A DNA stretch of 64,000 nucleotides. Origin: Lewinellaceae bacterium. Lineage in GTDB: Bacteria; Bacteroidota; Bacteroidia; Chitinophagales; Saprospiraceae. Of the stretch, positions 31,186 through 39,979 are shown piece after piece. How positions within the stretch are numbered: the stretch's first letter is position 1; each line of letters starts with the position of its first letter. Location of the stretch: the NCBI GenBank assembly GCA_020636275.1, contig JACJYD010000002.1, forward strand, positions 620,001 to 684,000, in the 5' to 3' direction. A program made the translations under genes and the position numbers. The notes beneath the pieces were generated by a model. That model did not search any database, had not been told where the DNA came from, and saw only the letters and a list, made by a program, of their open reading frames with translations.

Positions 31186-31828
31186 ACTTCCCATCAATCA
31201 TCGTCAGTGTGCGGTCACTCATTTCCGCGAGTTCTTTATTGTGGGTCACGATGACGAAGGTTTGGTTCATATCCTTTCGAAGTTGAAAAAGCAGTTGGTG
31301 GAGCTCCTGGGAGGATTGGGAGTCCAGGTTGCCCGAGGGTTCGTCGGCAAAGACGACACCGGGGCCGTTGACCAGGGCCCGGGCTACTGCGACCCGTTGC
31401 TGTTCGCCTCCCGACAGTTGTGTGGGCTTGTGTTGCAGGCGGTCGGAGAGTCCCAGGTAATCGAGAAGTTCTTTGGCCCGACGCATGGCCTCCTGTTCGG
31501 GCGTGCGGCGGATGAAGGCCGGGATGCACACATTCTCCAAAGCCGTAAACTCCGGCAACAGGTGGTGGAACTGGAACACGAACCCAATATGGGCATTTCG
31601 AAAATCCGCCAGTTTCTTGCCGCCCAGCTGCGAGACATCTGTATCGTTGATGATCAGGTTCCCTTCGTCGGCTTTGTCCAGGGTGCCCAGAATATGAAGC
31701 AGGGTACTTTTCCCCGCCCCCGATTTACCGACGATAGAGATGATCTCACCTTTCTGGACGGTAAGATCAACGCCTTTAAGTACGTGGAGATCGCCGAAGC
31801 TTTTGTGTATGTTGTTTGCTGTGATCAT
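31181..31828 (-). CDS. LolD/MacB-type ABC transporter ATPase
   Basis: 215 residues from the ATG at 31828 (MITANNIHKSFGDLHVLKGV); the earlier in-frame sequence is low-complexity repeat. Walker A VGKSGAGKSTLL, Q-loop FQFHHLLPEFTALENV, signature LSGGEQQRVAVARAL, Walker B VVFADEPSGNLD and the switch His (VTHNKELA) are complete. LolD-type ATPases power release of lipoproteins or mechanotransmission. The permease partner is not adjacent. The stop codon comes from heptamer array D, and a GTGAAGG repeat hairpin lies in the leader. Confidence 0.92.
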   Translation of the reverse strand: MITANNIHKSFGDLHVLKGVDLTVQKGEIISIVGKSGAGKSTLLHILGTLDKADEGNLIINDTDVSQLGGKKLADFRNAHIGFVFQFHHLLPEFTALENVCIPAFIRRTPEQEAMRRAKELLDYLGLSDRLQHKPTQLSGGEQQRVAVARALVNGPGVVFADEPSGNLDSQSSQELHQLLFQLRKDMNQTFVIVTHNKELAEMSDRTLTMIDGKL

Positions 31829-31831
31829 TAA

Positions 31832-31898
31832 GAGTGAAGGGTGAAGGGTGAAGAGTGAAGGGAAGGACTTTTCACTCTTCACTCCTCACCCTTCACTC
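31832..31898. repeat. GTGAAGG heptamer repeat in hairpin form
   Basis: Four units of GTGAAGG type (31832-31859), then after 11 bp their inverted copy (31871-31898), 26 of 28 positions complementary. It is directly upstream of the ABC ATPase start, so it would fold in the mRNA leader. Confidence 0.9.
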
Positions 31899-32328
31899 AA
31901 ATGCAAAGAAAATAAAAAAGAGCGAAGAGTTTAAAAACCACTTCGCTCTTGTAAGAAATCACCCGACTGTTATTATGAAGGATTTTTGCAAACCCTCATG
32001 AAATACGGGACTGTACTACCATTAAAAGAAACCATTTAACCAAAAAGCCATCTTTGCGTCCCTTTGAATCCGGTAAATATTCCGGATTTGGAAGGATTTA
32101 ACAAACACCCTATTTCAATTGAAAGGATGACTTGCTATTAATTCTACAGCTAAGATAGAACAATTCCAGAAATTTTGCACGAAGAGGTGAGATTTTTTTC
32201 TGAGAGAGGGGTAGGATGGGGCGAAAAGCACGCTTGATTTTAGCTATTATCCGGCTTTTGTCCCCCGCTGGCGGGGGTTGGGGGTGGAATTTGCCAAATA
32301 ATTTTACCATAACCTCGTTATTTGTGGA
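31899..32328. other. 430-bp intergenic region with minus-strand terminator
   Basis: No protein-coding gene is supported. A hairpin AAGAGCGAAG/CTTCGCTCTT (31918-31927, 31941-31950) is followed on the minus strand by a T tract, so something transcribed leftward should end here. A small RNA from about 32100 is possible. A CCCCCGCTGGCGGGGG palindrome is near 32263, a type of sequence often dispersed in this phylum. Confidence 0.45.
31911..31950 (-). terminator. Minus-strand intrinsic terminator without assigned gene
   Basis: 10-bp stem, 13-nt loop and a T-rich tail on the minus strand. The nearest minus-strand gene to its right does not exist within this intergenic region. Confidence 0.7.
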
Positions 32329-34722
32329 ATGAAAAATCCGACTATCCTTGCTGCCGGAAGCCTACTGGCTTTCCTCCTGACGTTTCAGACTACGCTTGCC
32401 CAATCCGTCCGCATCCTGGTAACGGATGAAGGGAACGCCCCGTTGATCGGCGCTAACCTCCAGCTGACCAATCTCCAGGATTCTACCAGCCTGTTCAACG
32501 TTACAGATGCAGCCGGTATGGCGGATTTCAATTGCTCCGCCGGCCAATACCGCCTCCAGATCAGCTATGTCGGCTATACGCCCCTCGACGATACGATCGG
32601 GATCGATGAAAACCACCGGCAAATGCGTTTCACCCTGGCCGAAGAATCCGTCGCTCTCAATTCCGTGACCGTGACGGCTAAACGCCCCCTGATCACCCAG
32701 GACGGCGACAAGACGATCGTGGACCCCGAGCCCCTGGCCAGCATCAGCACCAACACCCTGGAAGTCCTGGAGGCGGTGCCCGGCCTGTTCGTGGACCCCG
32801 ACGGTGGCATTTTCCTCAACAATATGACCCCGGCACAGATCTACATCAACGGGCGGGAGCAGCGGATGAGCCAGCAGGATATGGCCGGCATTCTCCGGAG
32901 CCTTCCGCCGGGAACCATCCAGCGCATCGAGATCATCCGGACGCCCTCCACCAAGTACGATGCGGCGAGCTCAGGAGGTATCATCAATATCGTGTTGAAA
33001 AAAGGCATGAAACTGGGCCGCTATGGGTCGGTCAATGCCGGCATGAACCAGGGGATCGAAGGCGACCGCTTCGCCGGGTTCAACCTCAACAACGGCGGAA
33101 ACAAGGGCTCCTGGTACATCAACGCCAACTACCACCGCCATGGACGTGAGGAGACGACCAGCCTGTTCCGGAGATTGTCGGCCGATTATAACCTCGATCA
33201 GGACACCCGGGCAACCAACCTCGAGGACCAGGGGAATATCGGATATGGCGCCAGTGTCTACTTCAACGAAAAGCTGGAACTGGCCTATGATGGTCGCGTA
33301 AATGCCAACTGGGACCACAACGCCAGCAAGAGCGTCAACCTCATTTTCGGGGAATTAGTTGATACCCTTTCTAAAATTGAAAACTCAGTGCAGGATTTCA
33401 GCCCTGCACTGAGCTTGCAGCAAGACCTTGGACTGACCTGGAAACTGGACACCCTGGACGGCGCCTGGGAAAACCGATTCAGCTACAGCTATCGGGACGG
33501 GAGGAACGAACAGGATTTCCGGGCTGATATTCTTTTTCCCGAGTTGGATCCTGTGGTAGGCGAAGGACAGAACCGGCAGGGACGGCATTTTTTCCAATTC
33601 CAGTCCGACCTGACCTACAATTTTCCGCATCAAATAAAACTGGAGACCGGGGCGAAGACCGCCTACCAGTTTTACGACAGCCGGGCCGACTATTACCTCC
33701 GGGAAAACGGCGTCCTGCTGCCCGACGACCGGCGTACCAATGCCTTCGTATACCGGGAGAATATCAACGCCGCTTACTTGCAGGCATCCCGTCCATTGGT
33801 AGCTCAACTGCTGCTCAAGACCGGCGTGCGATTGGAGCACACCTGGATGCAAGGCCGGCAAACCGTGCCAGGAGATACGAGCTTTCTCGTCAACCGGGTG
33901 GATCTGTTCCCCTACGTCTACCTCAGCCGGCCCATCATCAAGATCTCTGGTTTCCGGCTCGACGCCTACCTCATTTACCGTCGCACTATCGACCGGCCCG
34001 GGTATAGTGAAATGAACCCGTACGTACGGTATATCGATGAATTTACCTACGAAGCAGGTAATCCTGGGCTCCAGCCCCAGTTTACGCACAACATTGAGGC
34101 CAATATCAGTTTTGAGGACCGGCCCTTGTTCGCCATCGGACGCAATTACACCGACGGCATCCGCAGCAATGTGCTGTACCCCGACAGCGAGCATCCCGAG
34201 ATCGTGGTCCGCACCTACGACAACCTCGGCAAGAGCCGGGAGACCTATTTCCGGGCTGTGGGCGCCATCCCTCCGGGCGGAGTGTACTTCTTCGTCGTCG
34301 GAGCACAATACAACTTCATCGAATACGACGGCTTCTACCAGGGAGAACCCCTGAGTTTCCGGCGGGGAACCTGGCGGTTTTTCACCTTTCATTCCCTCAA
34401 TTTAACAAAGACCACACGCTTCACCCTAAGTGGTTTTCTCCAGTTGAAGGGGTTGTGGAATTTTAATGAACTGGAGTCCTTGGGTCAATTAAACCTGAGC
34501 CTCAGCCAATATTTTCTCTCCAAAAAATTCCAGGTTTCGCTTTTCGCCCGCGATGTGCTGCGCACGCGGACGGTTCGCTTCCACTTCGACCAGGGCGACA
34601 TATCCATGGACGGCGACCGCTACAGCGACAGCCAGCGGTTAGGGTGCCGGATCCGGTATGATTTTGGGTTGCGGAAGCGGAAAGAGCGGCCGGATATGAT
34701 GCAATTTGAGGTAGGGGAGTGA
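32329..34722 (+). CDS. Outer-membrane TonB-dependent receptor-like protein
   Basis: 797 residues. Signal peptide (to about residue 25), then a carboxypeptidase-regulatory-like beta-sandwich (VRILVTDEGNAPLIGANLQL), a plug domain (NTLEVLEAVPGLFVDPDG ... GIINIVLKKG) and a long outer-membrane barrel of the OMP_b-brl_3 type. No recognisable TonB box was found near the mature N-terminus. Such proteins usually import or bind large ligands; the ligand is not evident. It stands alone, without a SusD partner. Confidence 0.9.
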   Translation: MKNPTILAAGSLLAFLLTFQTTLAQSVRILVTDEGNAPLIGANLQLTNLQDSTSLFNVTDAAGMADFNCSAGQYRLQISYVGYTPLDDTIGIDENHRQMRFTLAEESVALNSVTVTAKRPLITQDGDKTIVDPEPLASISTNTLEVLEAVPGLFVDPDGGIFLNNMTPAQIYINGREQRMSQQDMAGILRSLPPGTIQRIEIIRTPSTKYDAASSGGIINIVLKKGMKLGRYGSVNAGMNQGIEGDRFAGFNLNNGGNKGSWYINANYHRHGREETTSLFRRLSADYNLDQDTRATNLEDQGNIGYGASVYFNEKLELAYDGRVNANWDHNASKSVNLIFGELVDTLSKIENSVQDFSPALSLQQDLGLTWKLDTLDGAWENRFSYSYRDGRNEQDFRADILFPELDPVVGEGQNRQGRHFFQFQSDLTYNFPHQIKLETGAKTAYQFYDSRADYYLRENGVLLPDDRRTNAFVYRENINAAYLQASRPLVAQLLLKTGVRLEHTWMQGRQTVPGDTSFLVNRVDLFPYVYLSRPIIKISGFRLDAYLIYRRTIDRPGYSEMNPYVRYIDEFTYEAGNPGLQPQFTHNIEANISFEDRPLFAIGRNYTDGIRSNVLYPDSEHPEIVVRTYDNLGKSRETYFRAVGAIPPGGVYFFVVGAQYNFIEYDGFYQGEPLSFRRGTWRFFTFHSLNLTKTTRFTLSGFLQLKGLWNFNELESLGQLNLSLSQYFLSKKFQVSLFARDVLRTRTVRFHFDQGDISMDGDRYSDSQRLGCRIRYDFGLRKRKERPDMMQFEVGE

Positions 34723-34772
34723 GTGATTTTTTGATGCCCTGCACAAACCTATTGCGGTTGACCCCAGTAAAA

Positions 34773-34828
34773 CTAAAAACTAAAAACTAAAAACTAAAAA
34801 CTAAAAACTAAAAATTAAAAACTAAAAC
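34773..34828. repeat. CTAAAAA heptamer array
   Basis: Six perfect CTAAAAA units, then TTAAAAA and CTAAAAC. The last CTA is the complement of the stop codon TAG of the following minus-strand gene (34822-34824). Confidence 0.93.
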
Positions 34829-35982
34829 ACCCTCATCCCCCTCTCCAAATCCTCCCACAACCATTCCACTTCTTCCAGCCCGATGTAAAACCGCACCAAA
34901 TTCCAGGGCAGCGGACTATCTGGCAACCCGGGGATCTTGTAAAACGCCGCCGAAGGCAGCACAAGTGACTCGTGCCCGCCCCAACTCACCGCGAGGAGGA
35001 AACGTTGTAGGCTGTGGAAGAATGCTTCCATCTGCTCGATACGATCGGCGTTGAAGTAGACGGAAAATAACCCCCCGGCGCCGGTCATCTGCTTTTTCGC
35101 CAGCTCGTATTGCGGGAAAGAGGGGAGGAAGGGGTGGTTGACCTTTTGTACGGCCGGGTGCGCCTCCAGGCGCTGCGCAATGAGTAGCGCGCTTTCGTGC
35201 GAGCGCTGCACCCGCAGCGGCAACGTGCGCAAGCCGCGCAGCACCAACCAGGCGTCGTGAGGCCCCAGGATGCCGCCCAGGGTCATGAACTCCAGGTCGA
35301 AGAGCTTTTTGATCATGGCCTTGTTGCTCGCCAGCAGGCCGAAGACGACATCGCTATGGCCGTTGAGGTACTTGGTGCCGGAGTGCAGCACGATATCAAC
35401 CCCCAACTTGATGGGTTGCTGGTAAATGGGGGAGGCGTAGCTGTTGTCGATACAGCTCACCAGTCCGTGCTTTTTGGCGATGGCCACGCAGGCCTCCAGG
35501 TCCTGCAACTCGAAGGTCAGGGAGTTGGGGCTCTCAAGGTAGAGTAGCACGGTATTGGGCTGCACGGCGGCTTCTATCGCTGCGGTATCGGTGCCGTCGA
35601 CGAAGGTATGCGTCACCCCAAACCGCGGCAGCAGTTTCATCAAGAGGGTTTTGGTCCAGGAGTAAGGGTTTTGGACACAGACCACATGATCCCCTGATTT
35701 TACGTTTCCAATGACAGCGGTGGAAATCGCACCCGCTCCGCTGCTGAACACCAGGGCATCCTCGGCGCCTTCTAGCGCCGCCAGTTTTTTCCGGAGGATC
35801 TCTACGGTGGGGTTATTACCGCGGGAGTAAATATGGCTTTCCAACTCGTCGGAGATCGCGTGGCGGAATTCATCCAACGTCCGAAACGCAAAATTGCTGG
35901 TCTGGATAATAGGCGGGGCAACGGCATCGAAGTAACGATCGCGGTCTTCGCCCAGGTGGTTAAGGATTTCGCTGAGGTGCAT
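34822..35982 (-). CDS. Trans-sulfuration PLP enzyme (Cys/Met metabolism family)
   Basis: 386 residues. The PLP Lys is K204 in LHSGTKYLNGHSDVV, and the family segments HIYSRGNNPTVEILRKKLAALEG and SSGAGAISTAVIGNVKSGDHVV are clear. Members include cystathionine gamma-lyase, cystathionine gamma-synthase and methionine gamma-lyase; the sequence alone does not decide which. Its stop codon lies in the CTAAAAA array. There is no other sulfur gene next to it. Confidence 0.9.
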   Translation of the reverse strand: MHLSEILNHLGEDRDRYFDAVAPPIIQTSNFAFRTLDEFRHAISDELESHIYSRGNNPTVEILRKKLAALEGAEDALVFSSGAGAISTAVIGNVKSGDHVVCVQNPYSWTKTLLMKLLPRFGVTHTFVDGTDTAAIEAAVQPNTVLLYLESPNSLTFELQDLEACVAIAKKHGLVSCIDNSYASPIYQQPIKLGVDIVLHSGTKYLNGHSDVVFGLLASNKAMIKKLFDLEFMTLGGILGPHDAWLVLRGLRTLPLRVQRSHESALLIAQRLEAHPAVQKVNHPFLPSFPQYELAKKQMTGAGGLFSVYFNADRIEQMEAFFHSLQRFLLAVSWGGHESLVLPSAAFYKIPGLPDSPLPWNLVRFYIGLEEVEWLWEDLERGMRVF

Positions 35983-36082
35983 GGTGGTTGATTTTAAAGT
36001 CCAAAGATAAAAAGAATAGAATGCGGCAGCTTTTGGAAAAGTGAAAGGATACAGGTATTTTGAGAACCGTAAACCAGGTTTT

Positions 36083-37258
36083 ATGGAGCTGACTGTTTTT
36101 CAGATATTTGAACTCCTCATCGTTTTCGTATCCTTACTTTTTGCTGGATTTCTCTTTTCGGTAAAAACGGAAAATTATACCAGTAACCTTCTCATGGCAT
36201 TCTTTCTGATCCTCAATGCACAGGATAGCGGGGGGTCTTTTATCTCGGGTTTCGTCTATCCCAACTATCCGGGCTGGGGCATGCTGATCAACTCGACCGT
36301 TTTGTTGATAATGCCGGTTTTGTATTTGTATATTCAGTCGGTCATCTATTCGGACTTCAGGTTGAAATGGAGGGATTTGTGGCACGGGCTCCCTTTTCTC
36401 CTCAACTTTCTCGTATTTATTCCCCATTATTATTCCGCCGGGTTTGAGGAAAAATGGATATTTCTGCATTCGGAAAATTTTCACCGCTTGCTTGAGATCC
36501 GGTTCACCTATATTATACTACACCTTCAGATTGCGGCCTACCTGATAATCTGTTTTTTAAATGTCCGGAAATACAAAAAGCTGTTGTTGGAGAACTACTC
36601 CAATGCCGATATGTTCCATTACAATTGGCTCTACCAGCTCCTCCTCATTTTGGCTATTGGTGATATTGTAGCTTCTTTAAAGAATGTCTTTTTGTTTATG
36701 AATGCGGAAGAGGCTTATTCCTATTCATTATTGGCATCATCCCTCCTCATGCTGGGCTTAATATGCTGGATGGTGCTAAAAGCCCTTGGCAACCCGGATT
36801 TGTTTCGGGGTATTGATTCCGGACTGCAACTGGTGAAAGACCTGACCAGGGAGCAGGTTTCCGGGGAGTCCCACTCCGATGATGTTGTTAGTTACCAGGA
36901 TGCAGAAACCCGCGAGAAAATTGAAAAATTGGAAAAACATATGGCCGAGCAGGAACCTTATCTCGATGCTTCCCTATCGGTGTACGACCTATCCAGGCAG
37001 TTGGAGATCCCCGTGCGGGAGCTATCCTTGCTGATCAACCACGTTCTGGATCAGCACTTTTTTGATTTTGTCAATGGCTTCCGGATCAAAAAAGCCATGG
37101 ACATCCTTCGGGATCCGGATAAAAAAGAGTTTACTGTGCTGGAGATCCTGTACGAAGTGGGGTTCAATTCAAAATCTTCCTTCAATACGGCCTTCAAAAA
37201 GTACGCCCGGTTAACCCCTACCGAATACCGGAGAAAACATTTGAAGTCAATAAGTTAG
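36083..37258 (+). CDS. Membrane-bound AraC-family regulator
   Basis: 391 residues from the ATG at 36083 (MELTVFQIFELLIVFVSLLF), which starts the first membrane helix; a GTG at 36041 is the alternative. About seven hydrophobic segments fill residues 1-235, followed by a linker with charged residues and a C-terminal AraC HTH pair (LSVYDLSRQLEIPVRELSLL, FTVLEILYEVGFNSKSSFNTAF). This 7TM-AraC layout is common in Bacteroidota. It presumably senses a membrane or periplasmic signal; the target is unknown. Confidence 0.9.
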   Translation: MELTVFQIFELLIVFVSLLFAGFLFSVKTENYTSNLLMAFFLILNAQDSGGSFISGFVYPNYPGWGMLINSTVLLIMPVLYLYIQSVIYSDFRLKWRDLWHGLPFLLNFLVFIPHYYSAGFEEKWIFLHSENFHRLLEIRFTYIILHLQIAAYLIICFLNVRKYKKLLLENYSNADMFHYNWLYQLLLILAIGDIVASLKNVFLFMNAEEAYSYSLLASSLLMLGLICWMVLKALGNPDLFRGIDSGLQLVKDLTREQVSGESHSDDVVSYQDAETREKIEKLEKHMAEQEPYLDASLSVYDLSRQLEIPVRELSLLINHVLDQHFFDFVNGFRIKKAMDILRDPDKKEFTVLEILYEVGFNSKSSFNTAFKKYARLTPTEYRRKHLKSIS

Positions 37259-37552
37259 AAAAAAGTCAAACTTTTTGACCTGAAAAAGTCGAACCAATTG
37301 CTTCCGGAAAATTGGTTCGACTTTTTTTATTCGGTCGAATTCGGGCTTGCCTCCTGTGCATCTTTGCTTCGTCCATGAATATTCTGAAAAAAACTGAGTC
37401 GGATGACTCAAATCTTCGGCAATCATTCCGAACAGGATAGGAAAAGAGACATTTTTCTGATTGCGGATAGGGGTATGGCGCCCTTGCCAGCATCTTCAAC
37501 TTACAAACACATTGGAAAAACCATTCTTAATTTAATTTAAAATCAAAAAGCC
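37259..37552. other. Intergenic region with strong terminator
   Basis: Holds the AraC-gene terminator at 37283-37326 and about 220 bp before the head-GIN gene. I see no further gene or RNA fold. Confidence 0.5.
37283..37330 (+). terminator. AraC regulator terminator
   Basis: A 17-bp perfect stem (AAAAAGTCGAACCAATT and its complement), a 10-nt loop and a T run, 24 bp after the stop codon. Confidence 0.92.
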
Positions 37553-38287
37553 ATGAAACAATTTCAAATTAGTTTTGCAATCCTCCTGATGTCCGGCCTG
37601 TTTTTCTCCTCTTGCACAAAAGAGGTCTTCTGCATCCATGGAGACGGACTGATCACCACCAAGGTGCTGTCCATCCCCGAATTTACAGGCATCGCGCTCG
37701 AAGAAGCCGCCGATGTGGTCATTACCCAGGGCCCTGTGCAGGAAGTAAAGGCGACCGGCCACGCCAACATCATAGACCGCTTACGGGATAAAGTGGTGGG
37801 AGGTACCTGGCAGATCGATCTGGGAAAAGGATGCTTCAGCGATTATGACCTGACCCTCTACATAACCGTTCCCAATATTGAAGATATTTCGATCAGTGGC
37901 GCCGGAACGGTTACGGTGAACGATTTCACGGAACAGAGCGATTTGTCCCTGGATATATCGGGCGCCGGCAATTTGGAACTCCACCAGTTCGAGGGCGCTG
38001 AATCGCTTTCCATCCATATCAGCGGATTGGGCGGTATCACCGGCAATGGAGCCTTCCCTTCCCTGAAAAAACTGGATATGAATATTAGCGGCTCCGGAAA
38101 TTATGATGGATACCCCATTGAAACGGAAGACTGCCGGATCGATATTTCCGGATCGGGAAATTGCAAGGTTTCTGTCATAGACCATTTGGACGTATCGATC
38201 AGCGGGACCGGCAAGGTCTACTACAAAGGCAACCCCACCATCAACCAGCAGATCAGTGGGCTGGGCAGCCTCGTACATGTGAATTAA
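37553..38287 (+). CDS. Head-GIN domain (DUF2807) lipoprotein
   Basis: 244 residues with a lipoprotein signal (ILLMSGLFFSSC, Cys21). Residues about 45-240 form the DUF2807 beta-helix. The repeat (I/V)SGxGx recurs seven times (ISISGAGTVTV, LDISGAGNLEL, IHISGLGGITG, MNISGSGNYDG, IDISGSGNCKV, VSISGTGKVYY, QISGLGSLVHV), one per turn. The family is an uncharacterised adhesin-like surface protein. A strong terminator follows. Confidence 0.92.
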   Translation: MKQFQISFAILLMSGLFFSSCTKEVFCIHGDGLITTKVLSIPEFTGIALEEAADVVITQGPVQEVKATGHANIIDRLRDKVVGGTWQIDLGKGCFSDYDLTLYITVPNIEDISISGAGTVTVNDFTEQSDLSLDISGAGNLELHQFEGAESLSIHISGLGGITGNGAFPSLKKLDMNISGSGNYDGYPIETEDCRIDISGSGNCKVSVIDHLDVSISGTGKVYYKGNPTINQQISGLGSLVHVN

Positions 38288-38313
38288 AGCATCGCATTTC
38301 CCATCATGCTTGT

Positions 38314-38353
38314 AGAGGGAGGGCGCCGATTGGTGCTCTCCCTCTGCTTTTTT
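38314..38353 (+). terminator. Head-GIN gene terminator
   Basis: AGAGGGAGGGCGCC pairs with GGTGCTCTCCCTCT around a GATT loop, followed by GCTTTTTT, 27 bp after the stop codon. It also shows that the coding start of the next gene must lie beyond it. Confidence 0.9.
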
Positions 38354-38377
38354 GTATTTTGGGGAAAATTTCAGGAA

Positions 38378-38704
38378 ATGCTTGGAATCGTTTTCCTCTA
38401 TTTTATCGGAAAAGCCTTTTACGACCTGGCGGTCCTTCACGAAAAGAATAAATGGCTTTTTGCCCTGTTGGGCGTGGCGTTTTATTATGTGGGAACCTTT
38501 GTAGGTGGGTTCACCATTGCCATTTCATACGAATTGTTCGAGTTTGGGTCGGTAGATGATCTGAATGACCAGGCCCTTGGGTTAATGGCGATCCCTTTCG
38601 GCCTGCTGTTTTGCTGGGTCTTTTACATCATTTTGAAAAGACAGTGGAGCCGCACGCATGTACCCTCGGACCTGGAACTATTGGATGATGATCTGGAAGC
38701 TTAA
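38378..38704 (+). CDS. Small membrane protein, unknown
   Basis: 108 residues starting MLGIVFLYFIGKAFYDLAVL. The upstream in-frame sequence is the preceding terminator, so an earlier start is unlikely. Three hydrophobic segments (about 1-20, 32-55, 68-92) and an acidic tail (SDLELLDDDLEA). The family is not recognised. It ends 14 bp before the permease gene and may be its operon partner. Confidence 0.7.
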   Translation: MLGIVFLYFIGKAFYDLAVLHEKNKWLFALLGVAFYYVGTFVGGFTIAISYELFEFGSVDDLNDQALGLMAIPFGLLFCWVFYIILKRQWSRTHVPSDLELLDDDLEA

Positions 38705-38718
38705 AAAACGATTGATCG

Positions 38719-39978
38719 ATGAATGAGAATAGTGCAAAAATGGGCTTCAACGCCACCTGGTCAATGGCCGTGGGCGGCATGGTCGGAGGCGGTATCTTCT
38801 CCGTCCTGGGCGTGATCATTCATACCGCGGGGCAATGGGCGTGGCTGAGTTTCGTCATGGCGGGGATTATCGCGCTTATTTCCGCCCACAGCTACAGCGA
38901 GCTTTCCCTGAAATACCGGAAAAGTGGAGGCTCCTTTACTTTTTTAAATGAGATCAACCACGAAGGACTGGCCGGAAGCCTGGCCTGGGTGTTAATTCTC
39001 GGCTATGTGTTGACCATTTCAGTCTATGCCTTTACGTTTGGGCATTATGTGGCCCATGTCTTTCACTGGGGAAGCTGGTTTCCCCGGGTTCTGGCCTTTT
39101 CGATCATAGCCGTGCTGGTACTGGTCAATTTGCGGGGGGTAAGCGGTTCTTCCCGCCTGGAGATCATTACCGTATGGGGCAAACTATTTGTCCTGCTGGG
39201 ACTTTCCCTGTTCGGACTTTTTCAATGGGCGCCGGATCAACTGGTAGCGGGGATCTCCCCGCGACCCTGGCACACGGCCATTGTGGGGGCGGCTACTATT
39301 TTTATGGCTTATGAAGGCTTCCAATTATTGTCTTACGATTACGAAGACATTAAAAACCCGCAAAGGAACCTGCCGCGTGCGACACTCACTGCCGTAATTG
39401 CGGTCATAGCGGTATATGTATTGGTGACCTTCGGCGCCACGATGCTGGTGGGTGCACAGACACTGGTCGAACAGGAAGAAGTGGCCCTGTCCATTGCCGG
39501 AAAACAGGCCTTGGGCACGACCGGCCTGATCCTCGTTACTATTGCGGCGGCTTTCTCTACGGCCTCGGCAATCAATGCCACCCTTTTTTCGACGGGGAGA
39601 TTGATGGAAGGGGTGGCCAAAAAAAAGGACCTTCCCAATTTTCTGGCAAAGGAGAACACCGCTAACATTCCCTATTACGCCATACTGATCATCGGCGGAT
39701 TCGGCGCCCTTTTGGCGGTGATCGGATCATTGAGCGCCCTGGTCGATGCGGCCAGCCTCATCTTCCTGATCACCTTCGGATCGGTCAATTTTATTGCTTT
39801 TCAGCAAAAGGTGAAATATCGCTGGTTCTCCCTGGGCGGTACGCTGGGCTGCCTGATCGCCATTGTGCTTTCTTCTTACGTGCAGTTCAGGGAAAATCCC
39901 ATCCCCCTGATCCTGATCATCGTGCTGATCCTGTTGGCATTGATCGGGAGGCCGTATATTTTAAAGAGAATGAAATAG
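38719..39978 (+). CDS. APC-superfamily amino acid permease
   Basis: 419 residues with about twelve membrane segments. The start has the helix 1 signature (MVGGGIFSVLGVI) of the amino acid-polyamine-organocation family. A later conserved stretch is IFMAYEGFQLLSYDYEDIKNPQRNLPRA (helix 6 onward). The substrate is not predictable. It ends 1 bp from a convergent GH30 gene. Confidence 0.9.
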   Translation: MNENSAKMGFNATWSMAVGGMVGGGIFSVLGVIIHTAGQWAWLSFVMAGIIALISAHSYSELSLKYRKSGGSFTFLNEINHEGLAGSLAWVLILGYVLTISVYAFTFGHYVAHVFHWGSWFPRVLAFSIIAVLVLVNLRGVSGSSRLEIITVWGKLFVLLGLSLFGLFQWAPDQLVAGISPRPWHTAIVGAATIFMAYEGFQLLSYDYEDIKNPQRNLPRATLTAVIAVIAVYVLVTFGATMLVGAQTLVEQEEVALSIAGKQALGTTGLILVTIAAAFSTASAINATLFSTGRLMEGVAKKKDLPNFLAKENTANIPYYAILIIGGFGALLAVIGSLSALVDAASLIFLITFGSVNFIAFQQKVKYRWFSLGGTLGCLIAIVLSSYVQFRENPIPLILIIVLILLALIGRPYILKRMK

Positions 39979-39979
39979 T

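Noticed and set aside
30920..31831. 303-codon plus-strand frame crossing heptamer array D
   Set aside because: Its middle is a translation of the ATCACCA repeat (SPITNHQ repeated) and its ends are antisense to two real genes.
32110..32310. 66-codon minus-strand frame in the 31.9-32.3 kb gap
   Set aside because: Composition is basic and low-complexity, and its N-terminal part comes from the CCCCCGCTGGCGGGGG repeat; no family features.
38306..38377. Longer start for the small membrane protein at 38378
   Set aside because: This stretch is the stem-loop and T tract of the preceding terminator.
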